Below the pieces are notes generated by a model, which was not told where the DNA came from, ran no database searches, and saw nothing but the letters and a program-made list of their open reading frames with translations. A stretch of DNA of 64,000 nucleotides from Chryseobacterium sp. ERMR1:04. GTDB taxonomy: Bacteria; Bacteroidota; Bacteroidia; Flavobacteriales; Weeksellaceae. The stretch is from NCBI RefSeq assembly GCF_001297705.1, contig NZ_LIRF01000008.1, positions 558,001 to 622,000 of the forward strand, written 5' to 3'. Position numbers and translations under genes: made by a program. Of the stretch, positions 52,830 to 61,159 are shown one piece after another (within the stretch, counting starts at the first letter, position 1; the number at the start of each line of letters is the position of its first letter).

Positions 52830-53370
52830 CGCTTAAAAATTTAATGAGTTCTTTTAAATTGTCTCTATTAGTCATTGCATCAATCTGGTTAACCGCAATT
52901 GCTACTTCAGGATGCTTAGCATTCATCAATTCTTCAAGCTTGTCAATTGATACATTTCTTTCAGGTATATCAATATCAATAAGTGTTTTGCCTATTAAGC
53001 TATTAATATATTGGTCATTAATTTCCTCTTGTCCTGTTGAACAAACCATCTTTCGAGCTGAAAATTTGTCCTGAAGAATTATCTGTCTAAGTTCTTGAGG
53101 TACGAACTCTTTCACTAAATACAAAATATATAGATTCCAACGCTCGGCAGAATTGTTCAGTGTCCTACTTTGGAAACTTATCGCGACGTGATCACGTAAT
53201 TCTTTATAGTTTTCTTCCAAATCTTTCGCAGTTTCGTAAAATATTGAAAATACATACAGATGAATTTTTCCAGACGACGTCATCCAACACTCCGCACCAG
53301 ATGAACTAAAGTAATTATCAAATTTTGCTAATTCGTCTATAATTGGTTGTGATTTATTTAATTGCATCAT
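52816..53370 (-). CDS. Middle component of an ABC-three-component-type system
   Basis: I start at ATG 53370 (MMQLNKSQPII), which overlaps the protease stop by 17 bases; the longer frame upstream runs deep into the protease gene and is unlikely. The 184-residue product contains SAERWNLYILYLVKEFVPQE and DKFSARKMVCS, which recall the first middle-component family (MC1) of ABC-3C conflict systems, thought to link the ATPase to the effector. No enzymatic motif is seen. Translational coupling on both sides supports a complex with the flanking gene products. Confidence 0.72.
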   Translation of the reverse strand: MMQLNKSQPIIDELAKFDNYFSSSGAECWMTSSGKIHLYVFSIFYETAKDLEENYKELRDHVAISFQSRTLNNSAERWNLYILYLVKEFVPQELRQIILQDKFSARKMVCSTGQEEINDQYINSLIGKTLIDIDIPERNVSIDKLEELMNAKHPEVAIAVNQIDAMTNRDNLKELIKFLSDEQD

Positions 53371-54643
53371 TAAATATTTTAGTGAGATTTTGGGTCGCCT
53401 CTGCGATTGTTGTGCTACATGCAATACCTAACGCCAATTGTGACAAACTTAAAACTCCATAATCTATATTGCCAGCTATATTTAAACCTGCGTCTGTTGG
53501 GCTAAAAATATCAAAAATGATGTTTCTTTTGTCTTCTTTTGTGAAAGGGTGTAAGCCAAACATAGTTTTATGTGAGTGAAAAATATGACAATGATTATTT
53601 TGCAAAGTTCCTGCAATAGACTTGTCTAGTAGATGCTTTTTAGCTATAGAGAAATATTGTGCCTCTTCAGTAAAGAAAAATTGCAGAGTTAATTGGATAT
53701 CTTGAACTATTTTTGTTTCGACACCTTCGATAAATTTTGATACCTCGGTGTTTGGAAGAGAAATATATACGGCATTAATATCACCATATTCTCCTTTCAG
53801 CATCTGTACGTAACTTAAAAATTCTAACCATGCTTTCCACAACTCATTATTTAGATCAGCTTGATTTTTTAGGAATTGAATTATCTCATTCAATGAGCCA
53901 TTCAGTTCCGGAGTCATTAATTTACCAGTTAAAATACTTGCTATTGCTTGAGGAGAAGTATTCTTAGCTACTTGTTTGGCAAAAGCTACCCCAATTGATT
54001 TTAATGGTTCTTCTGCGTAATCAAATGCTTTGGGCATATAAACTGAAAAATCATCTAATTGATCATCAACAACTGATATACCATTCTTCTTTAAAAAATT
54101 TTCTGCTTTTTTAATACTTACAGAGCATAAGCTATTTACATCTATATATCTCAATACCGAAGATATTTCTTGCCTCTTATTTATTACCCCAGAGCCTGAA
54201 AATCCGCGATATTCATTGTCCAACTTGATGCCAGGCGTTTCCAATACGAGATCGTGAGTATGTTCTACAGATATGACATTAAAAACGGTTCCCTCCAGTT
54301 TACTGCCTACCACCAAACCTTCCTTAGTAGCTGGAAATCCAAATGCTGACCATTCGGCCTTAATTAAAGGTACCTCACTACATAAAATAACCGTATGGTC
54401 AGAAACATATCCGTCCGTTATTAAAATAGCAAGATCATTTTCGTTACAATGGTCTTTGACAAAAACTGGAGCCTTTGTTTTATCGCGATTTTCTATGTAA
54501 AATTTTTCGCCGATAAAGTCCTCAACAACATGTAGTGAAGTTATTAATAGTTTTTTTTCAGCGAAAAAAGCAGTACCTACCGGAATTCCATCCTTATCCA
54601 AGACTTTCCATGTACAATTTTCTAAATTTTTAATATCTATCAT
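53354..54643 (-). CDS. Trypsin-like serine protease with C-terminal ABC-3C-type domain
   Basis: A 429-residue protein without a signal peptide, so probably cytoplasmic. The N-terminal ~170 residues are a trypsin-like fold with His in ITSLHVVEDF, Asp in NENDLAIL and Ser in YRGFSGSGVI, giving an intact triad. The remaining ~250 residues are helical, end in an Ala/Thr-rich segment and fit the C-terminal coupling domain that ABC-3C effectors carry. A protease unleashed by the ATPase on infection is the likely effector. It overlaps the upstream MBL gene by ATGA. Confidence 0.8.
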   Translation of the reverse strand: MIDIKNLENCTWKVLDKDGIPVGTAFFAEKKLLITSLHVVEDFIGEKFYIENRDKTKAPVFVKDHCNENDLAILITDGYVSDHTVILCSEVPLIKAEWSAFGFPATKEGLVVGSKLEGTVFNVISVEHTHDLVLETPGIKLDNEYRGFSGSGVINKRQEISSVLRYIDVNSLCSVSIKKAENFLKKNGISVVDDQLDDFSVYMPKAFDYAEEPLKSIGVAFAKQVAKNTSPQAIASILTGKLMTPELNGSLNEIIQFLKNQADLNNELWKAWLEFLSYVQMLKGEYGDINAVYISLPNTEVSKFIEGVETKIVQDIQLTLQFFFTEEAQYFSIAKKHLLDKSIAGTLQNNHCHIFHSHKTMFGLHPFTKEDKRNIIFDIFSPTDAGLNIAGNIDYGVLSLSQLALGIACSTTIAEATQNLTKIFNDAIK

Positions 54644-55854
54644 GGCAACTTTAATTCGTTGGAAACTTCAGCAGTATAGTTAAATTCCTTCATTAAGTCT
54701 TCGTCAAAGATCCGAGCAAGATGTTTAGGAAAATAATTGAAAATTAATTTCCTTTTGGTAATGGTCCCACGTAAAGGCCGGTTAATAATAAATGCAATTG
54801 TTTCAATGTCAGGATGCATATGAGAAGGATGGCTTCCATTCGTTGATATAAGGTAATTAGCACTGTCGATTAATTCATATAATTCTTTTGGATTATTTCC
54901 AAAGCTTCCGTGATGGCTAACTTTTATTGCATCAAAGAAGAGACAAGTCTCATCAGGATACAGTCTTTTTAATCGCTCTATCACAGGTTCTGCATGTGCA
55001 TCAGCAAGCATTAGTATTTTTTTTCCATCTGCATTTAAAATAAACGATATAGAGCTCCCATTTCCGACCCGTTTGTCTGGTTTATATTCTGATTTATTTG
55101 ATTTAATGAGCTCTGACGTTATTGGCTTGATAACGGAGCCATTAATGACACCACTATAAGTTTCAATATCTTTAGCACTAAGTGATTTTAAAAATAATTC
55201 AAATGCATCATCAACAAAATGCGTATCCGAAACCTTTATTCCCTGCGATTTTAGAGCTTTTTTAAACTCACTATCAATAGAAGTCAGTTGCTGCTTATTA
55301 GGCCCAACTAAAGTAATCAACACGTTATCGTTTAGAAGGATTGTTGTGGCATATTCAATACAAACGGCTTTGCCGTTAAAGTCTTCATTCCATGAGTAGT
55401 TTTGTGAGAGTAATTCCTTACCTAATTTTGAAGCTTGTTTTGCACCAATTTCAGTTTGCTTTTTGGTAGTATCAACTTTTTGCAAAGCAATAAAATTCCT
55501 TAGTAGGTTTAGCTGATTCTCATCCGGTACTGGAAGTTTCTTCTTCTCAAATTGCAGATGTTTGTATGCATTTAGCCATACCTGATCTATCTCAATTATT
55601 TTAGGACTTTGTGCTGATCCATTTTCCTTTATAAATTTTGCGGCACTATTAATATGATCATCATCATAGTGAGTAATTATAAAACGGTCAAGCTTTTTAC
55701 CTGCCTTATGATACTTATTTAGTATAGGAAGAATTTCTGACTCAAAATTAAATCCACAATCAATCAATATATTAGTATTAATTTTTTTTTCATCGAAAAC
55801 ATCGATAAGGATAGTGTCGCCATATAGAGCTGGCAATAAATGTACTGTGAGCAT
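54640..55854 (-). CDS. Metallo-beta-lactamase-fold hydrolase, first gene of the operon
   Basis: A 404-residue protein with the MBL metal motif in FIITHYDDDHINSA (HxxxDH type) near residue 60, a further SHHGSFGNN motif near 315 and a terminal SNGSHPSHMHPD stretch. This pattern resembles the stand-alone ComEC-type MBL proteins found in conflict operons. Substrate may be a nucleic acid or nucleotide, which is inference. No signal peptide. It is followed by the protease gene with an ATGA overlap, so all four genes form one tightly coupled operon. Confidence 0.82.
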   Translation of the reverse strand: MLTVHLLPALYGDTILIDVFDEKKINTNILIDCGFNFESEILPILNKYHKAGKKLDRFIITHYDDDHINSAAKFIKENGSAQSPKIIEIDQVWLNAYKHLQFEKKKLPVPDENQLNLLRNFIALQKVDTTKKQTEIGAKQASKLGKELLSQNYSWNEDFNGKAVCIEYATTILLNDNVLITLVGPNKQQLTSIDSEFKKALKSQGIKVSDTHFVDDAFELFLKSLSAKDIETYSGVINGSVIKPITSELIKSNKSEYKPDKRVGNGSSISFILNADGKKILMLADAHAEPVIERLKRLYPDETCLFFDAIKVSHHGSFGNNPKELYELIDSANYLISTNGSHPSHMHPDIETIAFIINRPLRGTITKRKLIFNYFPKHLARIFDEDLMKEFNYTAEVSNELKLP

Positions 55855-56213
55855 TAATTGGTTATTAGATTGATGATAAATATATTACTTTTTTTGCTTT
55901 GCGAATACTTTAAGGTGGTGGTTTCTATTATTTTTAATAAAAAAGTATATTAAGTAAAATACATAAACGATACTTTGTTTGAAGTTTGAGAGAAATAACC
56001 TCAAACTTATCTTTTGTTTATGAATAACTTCTAATTAAGAATAGATTATTACATTCTAAGCAAGGATATTTATATAATATAAGTTTAAACTATTTAAATT
56101 CTCAATTTCGGCACAAAATCTAACAAATAGTTCAGCCATTTTATCATTTTTTTCTTATTCATATATTAAAACTATTCTGTTATAGATGTTTACATTAAAT
56201 AAAATAGGCGATT
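55855..56213. other. Intergenic region upstream of the four-gene operon
   Basis: A 359-bp AT-rich stretch. It contains an inverted repeat (AAGTTTGAG near 55982 with CTCAAACTT near 56002) that could end the DUF3644 transcript or bind a regulator. I found no exact TAnnTTTG box before the MBL gene and no coding frame. Confidence 0.45.
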
Positions 56214-57692
56214 TTAACAAAGGTTATTATTAAAATATTTTTTAAATTCTTCTAATAATTCAGCGTTCCCGATAATTTGATCAGCGTACGCCAAATAGTC
56301 TAATTCTCTCAACGCAGTCTTTTGGTCGGCTTGACCTGAAAAAAAATCAAAACATTCTTTTGACAAGGTCGATTTTGATAATTTGTTATCATTCATAAAA
56401 TCTGAGTAAGTTTGTGATAGAAGCATCTTGCCAGACGAGGACTTCAAACATTTTAATATGGGATCTGTTTGCTTACTTTTAATTAGCTCTCCCAAAGTAT
56501 AAAAGTAATCAGGTTTTTGAATTTGATCTTTAAACTTTTTCTCAAATGCATTAGCTAAAATTTTCGAAGCTTCTTCACCAAGTAAAACTGAAATTTTTAC
56601 AAGATTTAAAATTTTTGGAGACTTAGATTGTTGAAAAATCTCATACAATAGATTAGCAGCAATTTTCGAGGGAAGTTTAATAAACCAAAACATGAAGGGA
56701 GCATAAAAATCAAGCATAGCTGTTTTTGCTAACATTTCAAATATGTCAATATTAAAATTAACATGTTGTCGCTCAGAGTAGATTCGGTAATACAATTGAA
56801 TTCCAAGCATAAACTTGGATTTATCTTTAGATAAAAGTTTATTTGCATCGACAATATTGTTTATTTCATCAAAAATTCCATCTTGCAATTCCTCGTAATA
56901 TATAGAACCTGTCGCCAAAATTTTATCGCGAGTTAAAACAAGTTTTTCGCCTGTTTTGCTGGCAATAATATTTTGAGTTTGTTTTATTGTTGATACAGTC
57001 AATTGATTTTTCCGTGAATTATCGATACCAGCTATCAAGTCAGCATTTGTTATTCTTGAAACATTCGTTAAACTCATTCTAAAATCAGAGAAAATAGTTT
57101 CGTCAATTTTTTCATCATTTAACCGACGAGAAGCATCTACTATTGTATGTAAAAATTCTTTTAATTCTACTGATGCGTTGGTATTAACTGATATATTTGA
57201 AATATAGTCAATTGGCGAAACAGGGCGTTTAAAGCCTATAGGTAATAATATAAGATTGTTATCTTTTGTAAGATCAATTTTAAAGTGTACTTGAACAAAT
57301 TTGGAATAGAAAATTATACTTTTACTAATTAACGAGAACAATACAGGATTTAGTTCTTCAATAAAAAAATGTGCAACTTGATTTCTATATTCGTATAATA
57401 CTTTTAAATTTTCTACCGTTGGATTAAATTCTTTACCTATTTTTTCAACTGTAATATTTAAGCAATTATCAAATTGCTTTGTGGTTCCATCTTCATGAAA
57501 AAGTTTTATTTTTTTATGATATTTATACAGATAGGCCTTTAAAATTAGTTCCCAAGCATTAAGAATAAGGAGAACGACAGTTTCATACCGATATGACATT
57601 ATTGGCTTATTGTGAATTTCAATTGCACTGAACATTCCGGAAACAGAATTATTCAAAAGATTTTTTGCTATTGGTGACCTCCTTTTTTTCAT
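56214..57692 (-). CDS. DUF3644 protein with HEPN-like motif
   Basis: A 492-residue protein. The N-terminal ~130 residues match DUF3644: NSVSGMFSAIEIHNKP, YRYETVVLLILNAWELILKAYLYK, then YEYRNQVAHFF. The last holds an R-x4-H pair, the catalytic signature of HEPN RNases. The remaining ~350 residues are helical with no known motif. DUF3644 genes recur in defence islands, but no mechanism is established. It is on the same strand as the ABC-3C-like operon, 359 bases before it, so independent expression is likely. Confidence 0.78.
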   Translation of the reverse strand: MKKRRSPIAKNLLNNSVSGMFSAIEIHNKPIMSYRYETVVLLILNAWELILKAYLYKYHKKIKLFHEDGTTKQFDNCLNITVEKIGKEFNPTVENLKVLYEYRNQVAHFFIEELNPVLFSLISKSIIFYSKFVQVHFKIDLTKDNNLILLPIGFKRPVSPIDYISNISVNTNASVELKEFLHTIVDASRRLNDEKIDETIFSDFRMSLTNVSRITNADLIAGIDNSRKNQLTVSTIKQTQNIIASKTGEKLVLTRDKILATGSIYYEELQDGIFDEINNIVDANKLLSKDKSKFMLGIQLYYRIYSERQHVNFNIDIFEMLAKTAMLDFYAPFMFWFIKLPSKIAANLLYEIFQQSKSPKILNLVKISVLLGEEASKILANAFEKKFKDQIQKPDYFYTLGELIKSKQTDPILKCLKSSSGKMLLSQTYSDFMNDNKLSKSTLSKECFDFFSGQADQKTALRELDYLAYADQIIGNAELLEEFKKYFNNNLC

Positions 57693-57858
57693 AATTTGGA
57701 AGATTTTATACTATCATACAAATTTCATAATGGATTAATTATAAAACTTCACTTATTATCAAATGTAGTTTATCAGTAAATGTAATAATAAGAATTTATC
57801 TACTCTTACGGCAATCCGTATTTCTACTGAATTTATACATATTAATTGATTAACTATT

Positions 57859-58176
57859 TCAATACTTTATTCGGCATTTTTTCAGGTCTTCATCTGTATG
57901 ATTATCCAGAATTTTAGCATCTCTGTAAAATATTGCCTTTGTCACTCCGAATGGCTTGTAAATTTCTTCTGCATGTTTCCTCAGATCCTTATATATAAAG
58001 AGCGTAGTGGCAATAATTTGGAAATTGTTTCTGCTATTAATTGATAATGATGCCATCAGGTTTAAAAAGAGTCGTTCACTTAGCGTAGAAGTGTCAAGTC
58101 CATGGTTTATATTAATAATATATCCTAACAAAGTTAACATACAATCTCTAATGCTTTTTAAAAAAATTAAAAGCAT
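57859..58176 (-). CDS. Small protein of unknown function at the island's right end
   Basis: A 105-residue frame. The N-terminal third is hydrophobic and the C-terminal part (FGVTKAIFYRDAKIL...) has a helix-turn-helix-like look, but no family is recognised. The start could also be the internal Met at residue 13. It may be a real small regulator or the remnant of a larger gene, as it lies near the island border. Confidence 0.45.
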   Translation of the reverse strand: MLLIFLKSIRDCMLTLLGYIININHGLDTSTLSERLFLNLMASLSINSRNNFQIIATTLFIYKDLRKHAEEIYKPFGVTKAIFYRDAKILDNHTDEDLKKCRIKY

Positions 58177-58203
58177 ATAAAGTTTTAGTACTAAATATTT
58201 TAG

Positions 58204-58292
58204 TTATCAAAAGATAATTATCAAAAAAACTCTTAGTTTTCAGCGACTTACACTCATTACTAAAACAAACTTTTGATAATGAAATTTATCAA
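58204..58292. repeat. attR with recombinase-binding repeats
   Basis: TTATCAAAAG at 58204, TTATCAAAAA at 58219 and the inverted CTTTTGATAA at 58270-58279 precede the spacer TGAAAT (58280-58285). The chromosomal arm TTATCAA follows. Spacer plus arm (14 bases from 58279) is identical to the left border at 42669-42682. Confidence 0.75.
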
Positions 58293-58325
58293 CACAGCGA
58301 TTGAATTTTTAAATTGATTTTACAC

Positions 58326-58333
58326 TACATTTG
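58326..58333 (+). promoter_or_regulatory. -7 box of the globin gene
   Basis: TACATTTG matches TAnnTTTG and ends 4 bases before the start codon, which suggests a leaderless or very short-leader mRNA. Confidence 0.45.
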
Positions 58334-58337
58334 AAAG

Positions 58338-58718
58338 ATGAAAAAACTGGAATCAAGAGAAGACATTGAACATCTTGTGAATTCTTTTTACACCAAAGTA
58401 ATTAAAGATGAAACCATTAGCTTTTTCTTTAATGATGTAGCCAAAGTAGACTGGGACAAACATTTACCTAAGATGTATTCTTTTTGGGAATCTATCCTTT
58501 TCGGACAAATGAGCTACAAAGGGAATCCAATGGCAGTACACTTCCCTATCAATGAAATGCAGGCCATGGAAAAAAAGCATTTCGACCAATGGCTTGAATT
58601 ATGGAAACAGACCATCGAAGAAAATTTCGTGGGTGAAAATGCCGATATGGCTATTTACAAATCCGAAAACATCGCCAAATTAATGGCTTACAAAATGGAA
58701 ATGGCGAGAAAACTTTAA
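58338..58718 (+). CDS. Truncated haemoglobin (group III type)
   Basis: A 126-residue truncated globin. The FYTKVIKDETISFFFNDVAKVDW start, the YSFWESILFGQMSYKGNPMAVH middle and the likely proximal-His region (EKKHFDQWLELWKQT) fit group III globins, which bind O2 or NO at haem. It is the first chromosomal gene right of the island. Its 3' end is partly repeated 0.9 kb downstream at the antiporter border. Confidence 0.88.
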   Translation: MKKLESREDIEHLVNSFYTKVIKDETISFFFNDVAKVDWDKHLPKMYSFWESILFGQMSYKGNPMAVHFPINEMQAMEKKHFDQWLELWKQTIEENFVGENADMAIYKSENIAKLMAYKMEMARKL

Positions 58719-58742
58719 TGAGTAAAAAATAATTACCGTAAA
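58695..58742 (+). repeat. First copy of the globin-3'/antiporter-3' junction
   Basis: This 48-base segment spans the last codons of the globin gene and the downstream AATTACCGTAAA. It is about 85% identical to 59622-59669, with the first 19 bases exact. Confidence 0.7.
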
Positions 58743-59126
58743 ATTCTATTTCTATACATTTATCAGCATCATTTTCTGTAAAGAAGATCTATTTTTTTTC
58801 ATGTTTGACGAAAATAAAATTCATTTTTCTCATTATTTTCCCCTTTGAAAATACAAATCTCAAGATGGTTTTTTAAGCCTCAAAATTATGTTTCCCTTAT
58901 TTTAAAGCTATTACAGAATATAGCCTAATCAAGAAAAATAAAATATATCTCCATTTCGTTATATTTTGTAAATAATTGATTTTTAGGTATTTCTACTGAT
59001 GCGCGATGTGTTTTTAATCTCTAGCTTTACCCTATCAAAATTACTACAGACGTCTCAATAACCAAATTTTGACTGCGGTCTCCGAAAAGCACTTAGAGTA
59101 GGAAATTAAAAAAAACCTTAGAAATC
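58719..59126. other. AT-rich region upstream of the beta-trefoil gene
   Basis: 408 bases without a supported gene. No clear TAnnTTTG box is present before the start at 59127; a TTTTGAC lies near 59063. The first 24 bases belong to the junction duplication. Confidence 0.45.
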
Positions 59127-59540
59127 ATGGAACTAACTAAAGAAAACGTAAAAACTGCTACAGTAGTATTATTACAAGCTCAAGGAAAAGAAATCGGAAA
59201 ATTTTTAAGCCATGGAAATGGAGATGTATTTCTTCAAAATGGTATTAGAGGATTAGGTGAAGTCTTTATTCTTGAAACTTTATCAAATAATAGAGTTGCA
59301 TTAAAATGCATCAGCAAAGAAAATGGATTATACCTAAGCCATGCTTTTGATAAATTATGGCTACAAAACGGAATCCAAGGAGAAGGTGAAGAGTGGGAAA
59401 TGAAAGTACATAGCCCAAATAAAGTTTCTTTTAATTGTTGTGGTAAAGAAGTTGGAAAAACTCTTAGCCATGCTTTTGATAAAATGTGGTTACAAGATGG
59501 CTACCAAGGAGAAGGTGAGCTATGGGAAAAGCAAGATTAA
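59127..59540 (+). CDS. Three-repeat beta-trefoil (fascin/lectin-like) protein
   Basis: A 137-residue protein made almost entirely of three ~43-residue repeats. Each has a GKE-x-G-x-x-LSH start and a WLQNG-x-QGEGE-type end: KFLSHGNGDVFLQNG, YLSHAFDKLWLQNG and TLSHAFDKMWLQDG. Three such units give a single beta-trefoil, as in fascin-like and lectin domains. There is no signal peptide, so it should be cytoplasmic. Ligand unknown. The gene lies within a segment bordered by two copies of the globin/antiporter junction, consistent with insertion or recombination. Confidence 0.7.
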   Translation: MELTKENVKTATVVLLQAQGKEIGKFLSHGNGDVFLQNGIRGLGEVFILETLSNNRVALKCISKENGLYLSHAFDKLWLQNGIQGEGEEWEMKVHSPNKVSFNCCGKEVGKTLSHAFDKMWLQDGYQGEGELWEKQD

Positions 59541-59562
59541 GCCAGACATAAATAATTAAATA

Positions 59563-59599
59563 AAAGGACTACAATCTAAGCTAAGATTGTAGTCTTTAT
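59563..59599 (+). terminator. Terminator after the beta-trefoil gene
   Basis: GACTACAATCT pairs with AGATTGTAGTC around a 6-base loop, followed by T-rich sequence. Confidence 0.8.
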
Positions 59600-59621
59600 T
59601 TTGTTCATTCACTTTTATAAG

Positions 59622-59669
59622 ATGGAAATGGCGAGAAAACGTTAATAATTAAGGGACAATTACCGTAAA
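59622..59669. repeat. Second copy of the globin-3'/antiporter-3' junction
   Basis: The plus strand still reads as a globin C-terminus (KMEMARK, Arg, stop) in frame, and the minus strand is the true C-terminus of the antiporter. This looks like the original tail-to-tail junction of the two genes. Confidence 0.7.
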
Positions 59670-60731
59670 GATATACGCTGCTAAATTCACCAATAACACC
59701 GTTCCGTACAGAATGTTTGTTTTTCCTCTACTTAACGACAGCATTACGATAAACACGGATAAAGAAAGCAGGATAATATCTTTTTTATCTAATCCCAATA
59801 CGAAAGGAATATCATACATAATACACACCACAGATACCGCCGGAATCGTTAAACCAATACTTGCCAAGGCAGAACCTAATGCTAAGTTTAAGCTTGACTG
59901 TATCTGGTTGTTTCTCGCTGCTCTTATTGCTGCAACACACTCAGGAAGTAAAACTACCGCAGCAATAATAACTCCTACCAATGATTTTGGAGCACCCACG
60001 CTTCTTACCATATCTTCAATAGTTCCGGAAAGCCCTTTTGCCATCAAAACAACAATAACAAGACAGATAACAAGAAAAGCAAAGCTGATAGCCGTAGCGA
60101 ATTTTGTTGGAATGTAATGCGAATCTGAGTCTTCATCGGTAATAATAAAATAGTTTCTATGTCTCACGGTCTGTACCATCAGAAAGACTCCGTAGATCAC
60201 CAAACAGGCAATAGAAACAAAGATCAACTGGGCTTTATTATAGAAAGGCCCGTTAACGCTCGAAGTAAAATTAGGAAGTACCAAGGTTAATATCAAAATA
60301 GAAACAATACTCACCAAGTAAGTGGTTGCCGAAGTTCTCGCAAAAAACTGCTCGTAATACTTCACTCCTCCTATTAAAATACAGATTCCTATAATTCCGT
60401 TCAGAATAATCATTACTGCGGCAAAAACCGTATCTCTGGCCAGCGTGATGGCATCATCTCCACCAGCAACCATCAATGATATAATTAATGCGACTTCAAT
60501 AATGGTAATACATAATGCCAGGATAATGGTCCCGAAAGGTTCTCCTACTTTATGAGCTACCACTTCTGCATGATGCACTGCCGATAAAACACTTCCAGTA
60601 AGCAAAATACCTGCAATTACATCATAAACAACACCGCCGCCCATTAATCCGGAAAAGTAATAAATTACCGCCAGAACAGGAAAAATATACGTATAATGTA
60701 AAAATTCTTTTAATTTCATAAGTGTCAACAA
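59649..60731 (-). CDS. CaCA-family calcium/proton (ChaA-like) antiporter
   Basis: A 360-residue membrane protein with about eleven helices and two homologous alpha repeats: GEPFGTIILALCITIIEVALI near residue 60 and LLPECVAAIRAARNNQIQSSLNLALGSA near 260. The acidic residues (Glu in IIEV and LLPE) are the ion-coordinating residues of the family. It exchanges Ca2+ or Na+/K+ for protons at the inner membrane. The C-terminus lies in the duplicated junction. Confidence 0.9.
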   Translation of the reverse strand: MLTLMKLKEFLHYTYIFPVLAVIYYFSGLMGGGVVYDVIAGILLTGSVLSAVHHAEVVAHKVGEPFGTIILALCITIIEVALIISLMVAGGDDAITLARDTVFAAVMIILNGIIGICILIGGVKYYEQFFARTSATTYLVSIVSILILTLVLPNFTSSVNGPFYNKAQLIFVSIACLVIYGVFLMVQTVRHRNYFIITDEDSDSHYIPTKFATAISFAFLVICLVIVVLMAKGLSGTIEDMVRSVGAPKSLVGVIIAAVVLLPECVAAIRAARNNQIQSSLNLALGSALASIGLTIPAVSVVCIMYDIPFVLGLDKKDIILLSLSVFIVMLSLSRGKTNILYGTVLLVNLAAYIFTVIVP

Positions 60732-60784
60732 AATACAAAAAATCTATTGAAATTCAAATATCAAAAGAAAATATTAATCATATT

Positions 60785-61123
60785 TTAATGAGGCCAGAAG
60801 TAAAAGTCTTGAAAATCTGTCAGCATATGAAACAAAAGTCCTACCCCAATAATTCTGATATTCCCTTTAAAAAATAGCAGCAAAAAGTACACCGCAATGG
60901 CATAATAAGAATGTAAAAAATGAAAACCTATACTTCCTCTATTCGGATCAAAAATAGGATGAGCAAATAAATGATCGGCATCCACCAACATGGTTGCTAA
61001 TAGAATAAAATACGCTTTTTTCCAATTTTCACGAAAAAAAATCAACGCGATAAAAACCGGAAAAACCAGATGTAGAAAGTAATGCGTACCTGTTTTTATC
61101 AAAGAAATATCTGAAGGGCTCAT
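60785..61123 (-). CDS. DUF6122 membrane protein
   Basis: A 112-residue membrane protein; I use ATG at 61123 rather than the TTG at 61126. Four hydrophobic segments are seen. Conserved-looking polar residues lie in HYFLHLVFPVFIAL, MLVDADHLFAHPIFDPNRGS and FHFLHSYYA, and the C-terminus is TDFQDFYFW. The His/Asp pattern is like DUF6122 and recalls membrane metal-dependent hydrolases of the YdjM type, but the function is unknown. Confidence 0.75.
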   Translation of the reverse strand: MSPSDISLIKTGTHYFLHLVFPVFIALIFFRENWKKAYFILLATMLVDADHLFAHPIFDPNRGSIGFHFLHSYYAIAVYFLLLFFKGNIRIIGVGLLFHMLTDFQDFYFWPH

Positions 61124-61159
61124 CAATCATTAATCATTTTAGACGTTCACAAATAACAA

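Larger units (their letters stand above)
42670..58285. mobile_element. 15.6-kb integrated defence island with three tyrosine recombinases
   Basis: Both borders carry the 6-bp sequence TGAAAT (42670-42675 and 58280-58285). Just inside the left border is TTATCAAAAG and just inside the right border is its exact reverse complement CTTTTGATAA. Circularised, the element would have TGAAAT flanked by perfect 10-bp inverted arms, the classic core site of a tyrosine recombinase. The island holds a recombinase trio at the left end, an insertion sequence, a structured leader with two small genes, a four-gene ABC-3C-like operon, a DUF3644 gene and a small unknown gene. It lies between divergent kir and globin genes, not in a tRNA gene. 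That the trio moves the whole island is inference. Confidence 0.82.
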
